64,000 nucleotides of DNA. Source: Candidatus Competibacteraceae bacterium. Lineage in GTDB: Bacteria > Pseudomonadota > Gammaproteobacteria > Competibacterales > Competibacteraceae. Positions 51,130 to 60,138 of this stretch are shown here, in pieces. Under the pieces are notes generated by a model, which was not told the DNA's origin, searched no databases, and saw only the letters and a list, made by a program, of their open reading frames with translations. Every line of letters starts with the position of its first letter. The stretch's first letter is position 1. A program made the position numbers and the translations under genes. Location of the stretch: NCBI GenBank assembly GCA_016699715.1, contig CP065007.1, forward strand, positions 1,302,001-1,366,000. The letters are read 5' to 3'.

Positions 51130-52029
51130 TCAACCCAATTCCGCCAATAGTTGGTCGATCATGTGCTCGGCCTGGGCGCGGTAGCCGCCGCCGAACAGGT
51201 TGAGATGGTTGAGTACGTGGTACAGGTTATACAGCGTCCGCCGTTGCGGGTAACCCACATCCAGCGGCAGCGCTTCCCGGTAAGCGGCGTAAAAACATTC
51301 TGGAAAGCCACCGAACAATTCGGTCATGGCCAGATCCGCCTCGCGGTCGCCGTAGTAACAGGCTGGGTCGAAGATGACCGGATCTCCATCCACCGTGCAG
51401 CCGGCGTTGCCACTCCACAAATCGCCGTGCAGCAGCGCCGGCACCGGCCGGTAACCGATGAACAGCCCCGCGAACCGCGCCAGCAGTTGCTCGCCTCGCC
51501 GTCGCAGTTCGCCTCCATGCCCATGGTGGGCGGCCAGTTCCAACTGAAAGCCGAGCCGCCGCTCACGCCAGAATGTGATCCAGTCATCGCCACGATCATT
51601 GGGCTGGGGGGTCGAACCGATGGTGTTGTTCCGATGCCAACCGAAAAACGCTTGGGGAATGCGATGCAGCGCGGCCAACTGGTGGCCCAGCAGATCCAGC
51701 GCCCGCGGGCCGCCTCCGCCCAGTGGCAGGTACTCCAGCACCAGAAAAGCCAGACCGGCGGCGGTACCATGCCCGATTGGCAAGGGAACCCGCACGGCTT
51801 CGGTCGCGGCCAGTTCCGCCAGGCCGGCGGCCTCCGCCTCGAACATGGTCTGGACCACGGTGGCCGCGCCATGGGTCTTGACGAAAAAATCCCGCTCGCC
51901 GTCTCCGACTCGCCAAGCCTGATTGATGCAGCCACCACCGAGTGGCTGGCGCTGCCGAGCGACGAAGCGCTGGTCGGTCACCGCGCCGATGCGTTGCTCC
52001 AACACATTCCAGAAACATTCTGAATTCAA
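51130..52029 (-). CDS. Fructosamine kinase family protein
   Basis: 299-residue aminoglycoside-phosphotransferase-fold kinase, homologous to fructosamine-3-kinases that remove glycation adducts from protein lysines. Landmarks are RQPLGGGCINQAWRV, DFFVKTHG (ATP Lys), LLHGDLWSGNAG (catalytic loop), VIFDPACYYGDREADLAMTE and YNLYHVLNHLNLFGGGY. The start is read as TTG 52029 in the absence of a good in-frame ATG; no clear ribosome-binding site supports it. Lies 26 nt downstream of the EEP gene. Protein deglycation role is from family knowledge. Confidence 0.88.
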   Translation of the reverse strand: MNSECFWNVLEQRIGAVTDQRFVARQRQPLGGGCINQAWRVGDGERDFFVKTHGAATVVQTMFEAEAAGLAELAATEAVRVPLPIGHGTAAGLAFLVLEYLPLGGGGPRALDLLGHQLAALHRIPQAFFGWHRNNTIGSTPQPNDRGDDWITFWRERRLGFQLELAAHHGHGGELRRRGEQLLARFAGLFIGYRPVPALLHGDLWSGNAGCTVDGDPVIFDPACYYGDREADLAMTELFGGFPECFYAAYREALPLDVGYPQRRTLYNLYHVLNHLNLFGGGYRAQAEHMIDQLLAELG

Positions 52030-52054
52030 AGGAATAAAGGCCGTTTAATAAACC

Positions 52055-52873
52055 TCAGGGGAGCGAATGCAATTCCCTGATCCGATCCTTGTCTTCTGGC
52101 TCCCGCACCCTGCATTCCTCCGGCAACCGCACCTCCATGGCGATCGGCAGATGATCCGAAAAAACGTGGTTCAACACCTCCACCCGTTCGACCGCGATGG
52201 ACGGCGATACCAGAATATGGTCCAGATGCCGGTCCGGCTGCCAACTGGGAAAGGTTTGCAATCCGGGCGCTGGCTCGCACAGGCGGGCCGTCGCCAACAA
52301 TGTCCCCATCTCCGGGCTATCCGACCGGCAGTTGAGGTCGCCCATCAGGATGACGTGACGGTAATCGCGCACCAAATGAGCCAGAAACTCGATTTGCAAC
52401 AATCGGCCGCGCCGGCCCAGCGCCATATGGATGATCAGCACATGCAAGGCATCCTCCCCCGCGCCGAACCGGACTTCCAACACGCCCCGACCTGGAATCA
52501 GTCCAGGCAACTTGTGCTCGGTGATGGCGGTCGGCCGGATGCGGCTGAGCACCGCATTGCCGTGCTGCGAAATCATGCCGATCCGGCGGTTGGACTGATC
52601 GAACAGGTACTCGAAGCCGGCATAATCCGCCAAATATTTTACTTGATTGACGAAACCGCTACGCAGGCTGCCAGCGTCCACTTCTTGCAAACCCACCAGG
52701 TCGTAGTCGGTCAATACCCGAGCGATGCCGTCCAAGTTGCTCATCCGCGATGGCACCGGCACCAGATGTTTCCAACTGCGGGTAAAATATTGAGAATATT
52801 TGCGGGTGGTCAACCCGCTCTGGATATTGTAACTGAGCAGCCGCAAGCGGCGTGGTTCGCCTTGGTCGCTCAT
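52055..52873 (-). CDS. Endonuclease/exonuclease/phosphatase family protein
   Basis: 272-residue cytoplasmic EEP-fold hydrolase. Motifs are LLSYNIQSG (metal Asn), LVGLQEVDAGSLRSGFVNQV (catalytic Glu), ISQHGNAVLSRI, HVILMGDLNCRSDSPEM, and SDHLPIAMEV (catalytic His). All active-site residues are present. No signal peptide. The family covers nucleases and phospholipid or inositol phosphatases, so substrate is unassigned. Starts 10 nt after dsbA. Confidence 0.9.
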   Translation of the reverse strand: MSDQGEPRRLRLLSYNIQSGLTTRKYSQYFTRSWKHLVPVPSRMSNLDGIARVLTDYDLVGLQEVDAGSLRSGFVNQVKYLADYAGFEYLFDQSNRRIGMISQHGNAVLSRIRPTAITEHKLPGLIPGRGVLEVRFGAGEDALHVLIIHMALGRRGRLLQIEFLAHLVRDYRHVILMGDLNCRSDSPEMGTLLATARLCEPAPGLQTFPSWQPDRHLDHILVSPSIAVERVEVLNHVFSDHLPIAMEVRLPEECRVREPEDKDRIRELHSLP

Positions 52874-52883
52874 CGTGCGCCGG

Positions 52884-53519
52884 CTAGCCGCCTCCGGGCG
52901 CGGCGGCTTCCTGGACGATCAGGAAATCCACGACTTCAAACATGCGCGGCGAGCGCACGTCGTACTTGCCGTTGACGATCACCGCCGGGACGCCTCGCAC
53001 CCCATAACGCTGCGCCAGCTGGTTGCCGCGACGCAATTGAGTTTCGGTCTGGAACGAGGAGTAGGCCTTACGGAAGGCATCCTGATCGACGCCATGTTCG
53101 GCGAAGAACGCCGCCAGGTCATCTTCGTCCTTCAGCTTGTGCTGATGCATGGCCGCAAACAAGGGCTCATGAATCTGCTCCAATACGCCCAAAGCCTCGG
53201 CGGCATAGTAGGCACGGGCGCCAGGCTCCCAACTGGCCCCAAACGCGACCGGAATCCGCACGAAAGCGACATTGTCTGGCTTGTGTTTCAGCCATTCCCG
53301 CACTTTCGGCTCCAAATCGAAACAGTGCGGGCATCCGTACCAGAACATCTCGATCACTTCGATCTTATCGGGCATCTCTGTCGGCACCGGTGTCGACAGA
53401 CGCACATAATCCTTACCCTCCTCAAACGGCGGCGTGGCCGGATCGGCGGCGTGGGCGACGACCAGCGGCAACGCGCAGGCCAGCACGATCAGCAGCAGGC
53501 GACAAAATGGATTCGGCAT
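52884..53519 (-). CDS. dsbA: Thiol:disulfide interchange protein DsbA
   Basis: 211 residues from the ATG that gives a signal peptide (CRLLLIVLACALPLVVAHA). The thioredoxin fold with active site MFWYGCPHCFDLEP (CPHC), a helical insertion and the cis-Pro loop GVRGVPAVIVNGKY are intact. A longer upstream frame has no signal and is rejected. Oxidises cysteines in exported proteins. Its place just after ccsB fits a role upstream of cytochrome c thiol handling. Confidence 0.94.
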   Translation of the reverse strand: MPNPFCRLLLIVLACALPLVVAHAADPATPPFEEGKDYVRLSTPVPTEMPDKIEVIEMFWYGCPHCFDLEPKVREWLKHKPDNVAFVRIPVAFGASWEPGARAYYAAEALGVLEQIHEPLFAAMHQHKLKDEDDLAAFFAEHGVDQDAFRKAYSSFQTETQLRRGNQLAQRYGVRGVPAVIVNGKYDVRSPRMFEVVDFLIVQEAAAPGGG

Positions 53520-53569
53520 CACGGGAACTCTCTCGATTTCGGTTGGCGAAAACGGGGCGGCGGACTGGC

Positions 53570-54754
53570 TTACAGCGTGCCGTAGGAGTGCAGCCCCGAC
53601 AAAAACATGTTGACCCCCAGAAAAGCGAACAAGGTCACGAGCAGGCCAATCACCGCCCACCAGGCCATCGGCGCGCCGCGCCAGCCCTTGGTCAGCCGCA
53701 GGTGCAGCCAAGCCGCATAGTTCAACCAGACGATCAATGCCCAGGTTTCCTTGGGATCCCAGGACCAGTAACCACCCCAGGCCTCGGCCGCCCACAGCGC
53801 GCCGAGAATGGTGGCGATGGTAAAGGCGGCGAAACCCAGCGCGATGGCCTTGTACATGACATCGTCCAGCAGCTCAAGCGGCGGCAACACCCGCGCCAGC
53901 AGGCCATCCGGCCAACGCGCCTCCACGCCGGACCGCAGCAGGTAGGCCACCCCGAGCATCGCCGCCAAGGAGAACGCACCATAACCGATGAAGTTGGCCG
54001 GCACATGGATTTTCATCCAGTAGCTCTGCAAAGCCGGAATCAGCGGCTGAATGTGATGGGCCTCGCGGTCAAAGGTGTACCACAGCAGGAAGGCGACGGC
54101 TCCGCTGATCACCAGCAGGGCGAAACCACCCATGGCGCGGGTGCGGTGGCGATCCTCGTAAAAGAGATAGAGCAGCGCGGTAATCAACGCAAACAGGATG
54201 AACACTTCGTACAGGTTGCTGACCGGGATATGACCGATGTCGGCCCCCAGCAGATAGGATTCTCGCCAACGCACCAGCAGGCCGGTCGCACCCATGACCG
54301 TTGCTGTCCAGGTCAGGGCGGTCGCGGTCTCGCCGACAAATTCGGAACGGCTGAACAGCGCGACAAAATAGGTGACGGTGGCCAGCACGTACAAGGCGCT
54401 CATCCACATGAACGCGACCTGGCTTTCCAGAAAATATTTGAGCCAGAAGTCGCTCTGGCGCAACGCATAATCCGCATCGTAACGCCACAGCGCCAGCGCC
54501 GCCAACACCGCCACCGCCAGGGCGAACAACCGTACCGGTTTCCAGTACAACCCCCAAGCGATCAGCCCCAGAGTGCTACCGGCCTGGATGGCGATCTCGT
54601 AGCCATCCATGTACGAGCGATAAAACCACCAGACCAGGATCGAGCCAGCCGCCGCCAGCAGCATCCACAGCCCGTCCCGAACCGTCAAGCGGCGCCAAAA
54701 AGACGGTTGCTCCCACTGCTCCAACATTGCTTCGCGCGTTACCGCCATTGCCAT
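53570..54754 (-). CDS. ccsB: System II cytochrome c biogenesis protein CcsB (CcsA/ResC type)
   Basis: 394-residue polytopic membrane protein of the heme-handling protein family. The WWD-type tryptophan-rich loop is visible as WGGYWSWDPKETWALIVW. Conserved histidines occur near ALIVWLNYAAWLHLR and HIPVSNLYEVFI. About eight helices. Together with ResB it exports heme and ligates it to CXXCH apocytochromes in the periplasm. The resB-ccsB pair is contiguous (30-nt gap), and a c-type cytochrome gene precedes it. Confidence 0.93.
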   Translation of the reverse strand: MAMAVTREAMLEQWEQPSFWRRLTVRDGLWMLLAAAGSILVWWFYRSYMDGYEIAIQAGSTLGLIAWGLYWKPVRLFALAVAVLAALALWRYDADYALRQSDFWLKYFLESQVAFMWMSALYVLATVTYFVALFSRSEFVGETATALTWTATVMGATGLLVRWRESYLLGADIGHIPVSNLYEVFILFALITALLYLFYEDRHRTRAMGGFALLVISGAVAFLLWYTFDREAHHIQPLIPALQSYWMKIHVPANFIGYGAFSLAAMLGVAYLLRSGVEARWPDGLLARVLPPLELLDDVMYKAIALGFAAFTIATILGALWAAEAWGGYWSWDPKETWALIVWLNYAAWLHLRLTKGWRGAPMAWWAVIGLLVTLFAFLGVNMFLSGLHSYGTL

Positions 54755-54784
54755 TCCGCTCCTCTCATAACTATCGCTACCGCG

Positions 54785-56854
54785 CTATTTTGCGTCCGCC
54801 GCCGACATCTTCGATGGCACAGCGGACGAAGCGGACTGTTTTTCTTCCGCTGACCCCAACCGCCGCTCGAACATCGACTGTAAGCCGGCGAATTCGCGGG
54901 AAAATTCGGTTTGGTGGCGATTTCCGGTACCGGCCAGAATCAACCGGGTCGCCCCATCCTCGATCGCCAGCCAAGCCCACAACCGACGATGCGAAGTATA
55001 AAACATGATGAAGACACCGATGACCAGTAAAGCAAAGCCGGTGTAGACCACGCTGACTCCACCGCTGTGGGTGACTTGCAATCCAGAAGCCTCCACCTGC
55101 TGAAAACCGCTCAGTTGCAGGTAGAAGGGCGAGGCATAGGCCGGCAGCGCGGACAGCGCCGACACGGCGTCATTGAAAAACGCCTCCTCGCGCTCGCCGA
55201 CACCATGCTCGACATCAACCCCCTCCTCGCGCAGCACCTCGATGAAGATTTGGGCCAAGGTATCACGCAGGATATTGAGATACAGCGCACTCGCCTCCCG
55301 CAGCCGTTCGGCCGGCACCACCGTCTTGGCTCGCTCCGCCACCGCGGCGGTGCCGCCCTGAGCGAACAATTCGACCAAGCTCAACCGCACTCGTTCGAGG
55401 TCGCGGCGGTATTCCGGGTTTTCGTCCGCTGCCGGCCCGGAGCGGGCCAGCACACCATGCAGCCAGTCGGAATCGCGCAAGCGGGCGTTGAGGCGCAGGA
55501 AGCGTTCGGGACTGTTGTTCGGGTCCGCCGGAATATGCAGATAGGTAAACGGCTCACCGGGCTGGGCGCGCATGCCACTGATGAAAAACCAGCGGCCCTC
55601 CAGTTGCACCGGCGCCATGTAATTGAAGTATTCCCGAGCCTCGCCGGCCGCGTCGCGCAGCTTGAAACCAATGCTGGGGCCAAAGTTGCGGAACTTGCGC
55701 TCGCCGGGCCGGACGTCAGGCTCCGGCAGCAGGTTGAACAGGCGGAAATCGTCCACTTCCAGGGAAAGCGGTCCAGTCGGTCCTCCCACTTTCAGGGAAC
55801 TGCCCACCGTACCCTTGGCTTCGGTCGGCTCCAGCCGGGCGACGGTCACTGGCCAGGCGCGCAGATCCAGCTTGGAGCCGCCGTCGCCGAAGTCGGACTG
55901 GTAAATCGAATAACCGCGATAAGTTAGCGGGTGGTTGACGCGGATGGTCGCTGCCATGGGCTGGCCGCCCAGATGCTCCCGATCATGGATAAGCACTTGG
56001 CTGACGAAGGATTTTGGCTGACCGGTGTCGTAGTAGGCGACCTGGAAATCTTTCAGCTCGATGGCGAATGGCAGTTCCTGCAGCACAAAACCGTCGCGGG
56101 CGCGAACGAACACGAAATTGGCCGCGGCGCCCTCGGGCAGCATCACGTTGCCACGGAACGCCGGCACCGCGCCGGGCGCCAGCCGGCTGGCCGGAGGGAT
56201 GTCGCGGGCGGCCAGGTCTCGGGTCTCCAGCACGATCTCGCCACGCCACTCCTTCAGCTTCAGCCACAGATTGCCATCCAGCAGGCCACCGATGCCGATC
56301 ATCACCACCGCGGCGTGCGTGAACAGATAACCGAGACGGTTATAGCGGCCTTTCATCGCCGCCACTACCCGGTGATCGCCGCTATCGTGGGCGCGCCAGC
56401 GGTAGCCTCGCGCCCGCAGCATCTCGGTCACCGCGCTCTGCGTGGCGTCAAGACCACGATCCGGCAGCCGCCACTCGGCGTGCTGGTGGAAACCGCGCAG
56501 CGAACGCGCCTGGACGTTGGCGCGGAACCGCACCATCTCCCGCAGCATTCCCGGTACCTGACGGTACAGACAAACGCTGGTGGATAAAATCAGGAACGCC
56601 AGGATAGCGACGAACCAGCCAGCGCCGTAGACATCGAACAACCCCAGCCGACGCAACACCTCGAACCAGAACGGCCCGAACTTGAGCAGGTAATCCGGAT
56701 AGGGCTGGTTCTGCTGCAACACCGTGCCGATCACCGAGGCGACCGCCACCACCACCAGCAGGGTGATCGCCAGGTTCATGGAACCGAAAAATTCCAACAA
56801 CACCCAGCCCAGGGTACGGCGGTGATCGGATTGACGCGCGGCGGTTTCGTTCAC
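54785..56854 (-). CDS. resB: System II cytochrome c biogenesis protein ResB
   Basis: 689-residue membrane protein. Three N-terminal helices (LLEFFGSMNLAITLLVVVAV, VAILAFLILSTSVCLYRQVP, YLFTHAAVVMIGIGGLLDG) lead to a large periplasmic domain (about residues 190-600) containing RVNHPLTYRGYSIYQSDFGD, a family hallmark. A final helix (VVYTGFALLVIGVFIMFYTS) is followed by a cytoplasmic tail RRLWAWL. Works with CcsB in apocytochrome chaperoning and heme ligation. Starts ~180 nt after the cytochrome gene, past its terminator. Confidence 0.93.
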   Translation of the reverse strand: MNETAARQSDHRRTLGWVLLEFFGSMNLAITLLVVVAVASVIGTVLQQNQPYPDYLLKFGPFWFEVLRRLGLFDVYGAGWFVAILAFLILSTSVCLYRQVPGMLREMVRFRANVQARSLRGFHQHAEWRLPDRGLDATQSAVTEMLRARGYRWRAHDSGDHRVVAAMKGRYNRLGYLFTHAAVVMIGIGGLLDGNLWLKLKEWRGEIVLETRDLAARDIPPASRLAPGAVPAFRGNVMLPEGAAANFVFVRARDGFVLQELPFAIELKDFQVAYYDTGQPKSFVSQVLIHDREHLGGQPMAATIRVNHPLTYRGYSIYQSDFGDGGSKLDLRAWPVTVARLEPTEAKGTVGSSLKVGGPTGPLSLEVDDFRLFNLLPEPDVRPGERKFRNFGPSIGFKLRDAAGEAREYFNYMAPVQLEGRWFFISGMRAQPGEPFTYLHIPADPNNSPERFLRLNARLRDSDWLHGVLARSGPAADENPEYRRDLERVRLSLVELFAQGGTAAVAERAKTVVPAERLREASALYLNILRDTLAQIFIEVLREEGVDVEHGVGEREEAFFNDAVSALSALPAYASPFYLQLSGFQQVEASGLQVTHSGGVSVVYTGFALLVIGVFIMFYTSHRRLWAWLAIEDGATRLILAGTGNRHQTEFSREFAGLQSMFERRLGSAEEKQSASSAVPSKMSAADAK

Positions 56855-56964
56855 GGTATGGTTCGGGAAAACGTGCGGGAAGCCTGTTCGACCCGACCGG
56901 GCGGCATCGGTTCAGGTCTTCCGAACCGCTTTGAACCTGATCGCTGTCGAAGCCAGATGGCGTG

Positions 56965-56998
56965 GAAGAAAAAAGGGTGGCCATTCAGCCACCCTTTT
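56965..56998 (-). terminator. Terminator of the cytochrome c4-like gene
   Basis: On the minus strand an 11-bp perfect stem (AAAAGGGTGGC with its complement) and 6-nt loop run into TTTTTTCTT. It lies 38 nt after the cytochrome stop and before resB, so resB needs its own promoter or read-through. Confidence 0.88.
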
Positions 56999-57036
56999 GC
57001 GAAACCGGCGGATATCCGGCCCGGTTCGCCCAAGAT

Positions 57037-57645
57037 TTATTGCAGGCCCTGCACGTAGGACGAAACCGCCTTGATTTGCGGGTCGGTCAATTTCGCCGCG
57101 ATGACCCGCATCATCTGCCCGGCGTCGTTGGCGCGTTCCATGGCGCGGAAGGCTTTCAACTGAATCTCGGCGTATTCCGCGTGCTGGCCGGCCAGCGCCG
57201 GGAACTTGGCGGCCGGGTTGCCGGCACCGGTGGCGCCGTGGCAAGCCGCGCAGGCCGGAACGCCGCTATTGAGATCCCCGCCGCGAAAGAGCGCCTCGCC
57301 CACCGGCGCCAGGGCCGGATCGGCCGCGGCGCGGGTGACCTGCTGGGACGCGAAATAAGCCGCCAGATCCTCCATATCCTGTGGGCTCAATGGCGCGACC
57401 ATGCCAGCCATGATCGGGTTGGCGCGGGCTCCACTCTTATATTCCTGCAATTGCTTGAGCAGATAATCAGCGCTTTGCCCCGCCAGTTTGGGATACTGGG
57501 GATTGGTGCTGTTGCCGTCCGGACTATGGCAAGCCGCGCAGGTCGCGGACTTGGCTTTACCGGCGGTGGCGTCGCCAGCGGCCAGCACGGCGGTTGTGGA
57601 ACCGAGCAATGCGCAGGTCGCGGCGATCACAACGAGTTTTTTCAT
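57037..57645 (-). CDS. Diheme cytochrome c (c4-like)
   Basis: 202 residues from the ATG with AGGAG 9 nt upstream. Signal peptide MKKLVVIAATCALLGSTTAVLA. Two similar halves each carry a CAACH heme-binding site (CAACHSPDGNSTNPQYPKLA and CAACHGATGAGNPAAKFPAL), with later Met residues as axial ligands (ANPIMAGMVAPLS, QMMRVIAAKL). This is the c4 fold: a periplasmic diheme electron carrier to terminal oxidases. Adjacent resB/ccsB supply its maturation. Confidence 0.93.
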   Translation of the reverse strand: MKKLVVIAATCALLGSTTAVLAAGDATAGKAKSATCAACHSPDGNSTNPQYPKLAGQSADYLLKQLQEYKSGARANPIMAGMVAPLSPQDMEDLAAYFASQQVTRAAADPALAPVGEALFRGGDLNSGVPACAACHGATGAGNPAAKFPALAGQHAEYAEIQLKAFRAMERANDAGQMMRVIAAKLTDPQIKAVSSYVQGLQ

Positions 57646-57796
57646 TTTTGGAAGGCTCCTGTACGATGACGGTATTCGGTTCAGGCGACCTGCCGCCGGC
57701 GCGGAACAGAGCAACGCGGGCCGGTGGCCAAGCCTCGCTCGGCGGTGACGGAACTGGTGCTTGCCTGAATCGGTCCCGTCCCGAAAGCGGCAGTTT

Positions 57797-57825
57797 TATA
57801 TATCAGTTTCGGCCTTTGAGTTCAA
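57797..57825 (-). promoter_or_regulatory. Predicted sigma70 promoter of the cytochrome c4-like gene
   Basis: On the minus strand TTGAAC, a 17-nt spacer and TATATA, about 145 nt before the cytochrome start. The -35 box overlaps the proposed engB start codon on the other strand. Confidence 0.5.
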
Positions 57826-58481
57826 TGAGAAACCCCAACGATACTACCTCTATCGCTACCCGAACCGCACCGACCACCGGTCGCTGGCGCGGCGTCCGTT
57901 TTCTGTATAGCGTTAACGCCTTGGCCCAGCTTCCGCCCGATACCGGCCGGGAAGTAGCCTTCGCCGGCCGGTCCAACGCCGGCAAATCCAGCGCGATCAA
58001 CCTTCTCACTGGCCAACGGCAGTTGGCCCGAGTCAGTAAAACGCCCGGCCGGACCCAACTGCTCAACTTTTTTCTGGTGGAGCCGGATCGCTACTTGGTC
58101 GATCTGCCGGGCTACGGTTATGCTCGGGTTCCCGACTCAATTCGCCGGCACTGGGGAGAACTGCTGGAACGCTACTTGACCGGGCGCGCGGCGCTGCGCG
58201 GCCTGCTGCTGCTGATGGATATCCGCCATCCGCTGACCGACATGGATCGCCAACTGCTGGACGGCTGCGCCGCCCGCGAACTGCCGGCGCACATCCTGTT
58301 GACCAAGGCGGACAAACTCAGCCGGGGCGCGGCGCTGGCGGCGCTGGCCCAGTTGAAACGGGCGCTGGCGGCGAATTATCCGGGCGCCAGCGCCCAGTTG
58401 TTCTCGGCACCGACCGGCCAGGGTATCGGCGAAGCCCACGCGCGACTGGATGGCTGGCTAGGGTATCGGGAAGAACAGTGA
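57825..58481 (+). CDS. engB: Ribosome biogenesis GTP-binding protein EngB/YsxC/YihA
   Basis: 218-residue TRAFAC-class GTPase needed for late 50S assembly. G1 is AFAGRSNAGKSSAINLL, the switch region SKTPGRTQLLNFF, G3 LVDLPGYGYARVP and G4 LTKADKLSRG. ATG 57825 was selected because the family begins shortly before FLYSVNALAQLP; the open frame continues upstream without family similarity, and the ribosome-binding site is weak, so the start is uncertain. Divergent from the cytochrome gene, a common gammaproteobacterial neighbourhood. Confidence 0.94.
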   Translation: MRNPNDTTSIATRTAPTTGRWRGVRFLYSVNALAQLPPDTGREVAFAGRSNAGKSSAINLLTGQRQLARVSKTPGRTQLLNFFLVEPDRYLVDLPGYGYARVPDSIRRHWGELLERYLTGRAALRGLLLLMDIRHPLTDMDRQLLDGCAARELPAHILLTKADKLSRGAALAALAQLKRALAANYPGASAQLFSAPTGQGIGEAHARLDGWLGYREEQ

Positions 58482-58488
58482 AAGCGCC

Positions 58489-59223
58489 TTAGCCCTCATG
58501 CGCCGAGGAGGGGTCGGACCGCGCCCGCCACCCGTCGGCCAACAGACGCGCCCGTAGCGCCCGACCGACCAGCTCGCCGGCCCGCCCCAGAAACAGCGTG
58601 CCGGCGCCGGGATGAAAGCGCTGCTCGTCCCAACTACCCAGCGCCAGCAGTCCACGCCACCGGCCGTCGCCCAGGGGAACCAGTGCCGCCGAAGCCACCC
58701 GCGGCGCGCAATCGCCGAACAGCGCGGTGGCCTGCTCCGAACGCAAGCGGCCACAACGTGATTTGCCCACCTGCAGCAAGCCTTCGAACAGAGCGAGCAC
58801 ATCCGGGCGCAGGAATTCCGCCGCCCCCGAGTCGGCGACGAGCGCGGCTTCCAGACACAGGGCGACGCAATCGGCGTTGAATTCGTCCCGTAGCACCGCT
58901 TTTATGCGATACAGCAGCCCATCCAATTCGTTCGGCGCATCCAGCAGGTCCAGCGCCAGCCGCTGAACCCGTTCCGCCAGCCGGTCGTTGTCGCGGGCGA
59001 TGCCGACCAGTTCCAACAGTTTGCCATGCAGGCGCTGGCCACGCTCCCGCAACAACCGGTTCTGGTACTCCAGCAACGACACCGCCGGCTCGCAGGGATG
59101 AGGCACTCGCAAGCTCTCGACCAGGTCGGGATGACCGATGAAAAATTCGGGATGCTCGCGCAGCCAGTTGACCACGACGCGCTCGATCTCCGTCGGACCC
59201 GGTACCGCCTGTTCGTCACTCAT
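58489..59223 (-). CDS. DUF484 family protein
   Basis: 244 residues from the ATG with AAGGTGG 8 nt upstream. The DUF484 start IERVVVNWLREHPEFFIGHP, then VSLLEYQNRLLRERGQRLHG (coiled coil), leads into a GAF-like C-terminal half with LVPLGDGRWRGLLALGSWDE and RFHPGAGTLFLGRAGELVGR. Usually encoded between dapF and xerC; here no xerC follows, and the gene ends 7 nt from convergent engB. Function unknown. Confidence 0.9.
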   Translation of the reverse strand: MSDEQAVPGPTEIERVVVNWLREHPEFFIGHPDLVESLRVPHPCEPAVSLLEYQNRLLRERGQRLHGKLLELVGIARDNDRLAERVQRLALDLLDAPNELDGLLYRIKAVLRDEFNADCVALCLEAALVADSGAAEFLRPDVLALFEGLLQVGKSRCGRLRSEQATALFGDCAPRVASAALVPLGDGRWRGLLALGSWDEQRFHPGAGTLFLGRAGELVGRALRARLLADGWRARSDPSSAHEG

Positions 59224-59257
59224 CGTTCGATCCACCTTGCGGTTGGCCGCCTCGCGT

Positions 59258-60088
59258 TCATGGCTCGATCCAGCCTTCGAACACCGTTACCGCCGGCCCG
59301 GTCATGGTTACCGGCTCACCTTCGCCCGCCCAGTGGATATCCAACACGCCACCGGGCAGCTCAACCCGCACACTTGGCCACAGCAGGCCCCACAACCGGC
59401 CGGCGACCACCGCCGCGCAGGCGCCGCTGCCACAGGCCAAGGTTTCGCCGACACCGCGTTCGTAAACCCGTAGCCGGGCCTGGTCAGGCGCGACCACCTG
59501 CATGAAACCGATATTGGCGCGTTGGGGAAAGCGGCCGTGCCGCTCCAGCAAAGGCCCCAGATGCGCCACCGGCGCGTGCTCCACATCGTCCACTCGCAAT
59601 ACCGCGTGTGGGTTGCCCATGGACACCACGCCGATTTCCAGTTCGATCCCGTCGGCGGCGATCGAATAGAGCGGTGCGCGCTCGGTGGCGAAAAAGGGCA
59701 CGTCGACCGGATCGAGCCGCGGCTGCCCCATGTCCACCGTCACCCGGCCGTCCGCTTGGATCGTCAGGCGCAGCAAACCGGTCGCGGTCGCCACGCACAG
59801 GCTATTCTGGTCGCTCAATCCTCGATCGCGCACGAAACGGGCGAAACAACGGGCCCCGTTACCGCACTGTCCTACCTCTCCACCGTCGGCGTTGAAGATC
59901 CGGTAGCGAAAGTCGGCGTCTTTCCGATCGGAAGGTTCGACCAACAGCACCTGATCGCAACCGATGCCAAAGTGACGATTCGCGAGCCGGCGGATGTGCT
60001 CCGGCGTCAACGCCACGGGCTGGCTGACGCCGTCGATCACCACAAAATCGTTGCCGAGCCCTTGCATCTTGGTGAAGTGAAGTTTCAT
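59258..60088 (-). CDS. dapF: Diaminopimelate epimerase
   Basis: 276-residue cofactor-independent racemase converting LL- to meso-DAP for lysine and peptidoglycan. Both catalytic cysteines are intact: NADGGEVGQCGNGARCFARF and TLACGSGACAAVVAG. Start MKLHFTKMQGLGNDFVVIDG is the family standard, so a 9-residue upstream extension is rejected. lysA is nearby but separated by two other genes. Confidence 0.96.
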   Translation of the reverse strand: MKLHFTKMQGLGNDFVVIDGVSQPVALTPEHIRRLANRHFGIGCDQVLLVEPSDRKDADFRYRIFNADGGEVGQCGNGARCFARFVRDRGLSDQNSLCVATATGLLRLTIQADGRVTVDMGQPRLDPVDVPFFATERAPLYSIAADGIELEIGVVSMGNPHAVLRVDDVEHAPVAHLGPLLERHGRFPQRANIGFMQVVAPDQARLRVYERGVGETLACGSGACAAVVAGRLWGLLWPSVRVELPGGVLDIHWAGEGEPVTMTGPAVTVFEGWIEP

Positions 60089-60138
60089 CGCCTCGACCCC
60101 AACCAGCTCAAGCAAATTTATTTTTGAACTTCAAAATA

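Noticed and set aside
52000..52029. ATG start for the fructosamine kinase-like gene
   Set aside because: The visible ATG near 52019 is out of frame; TTG 52029 is kept provisionally.
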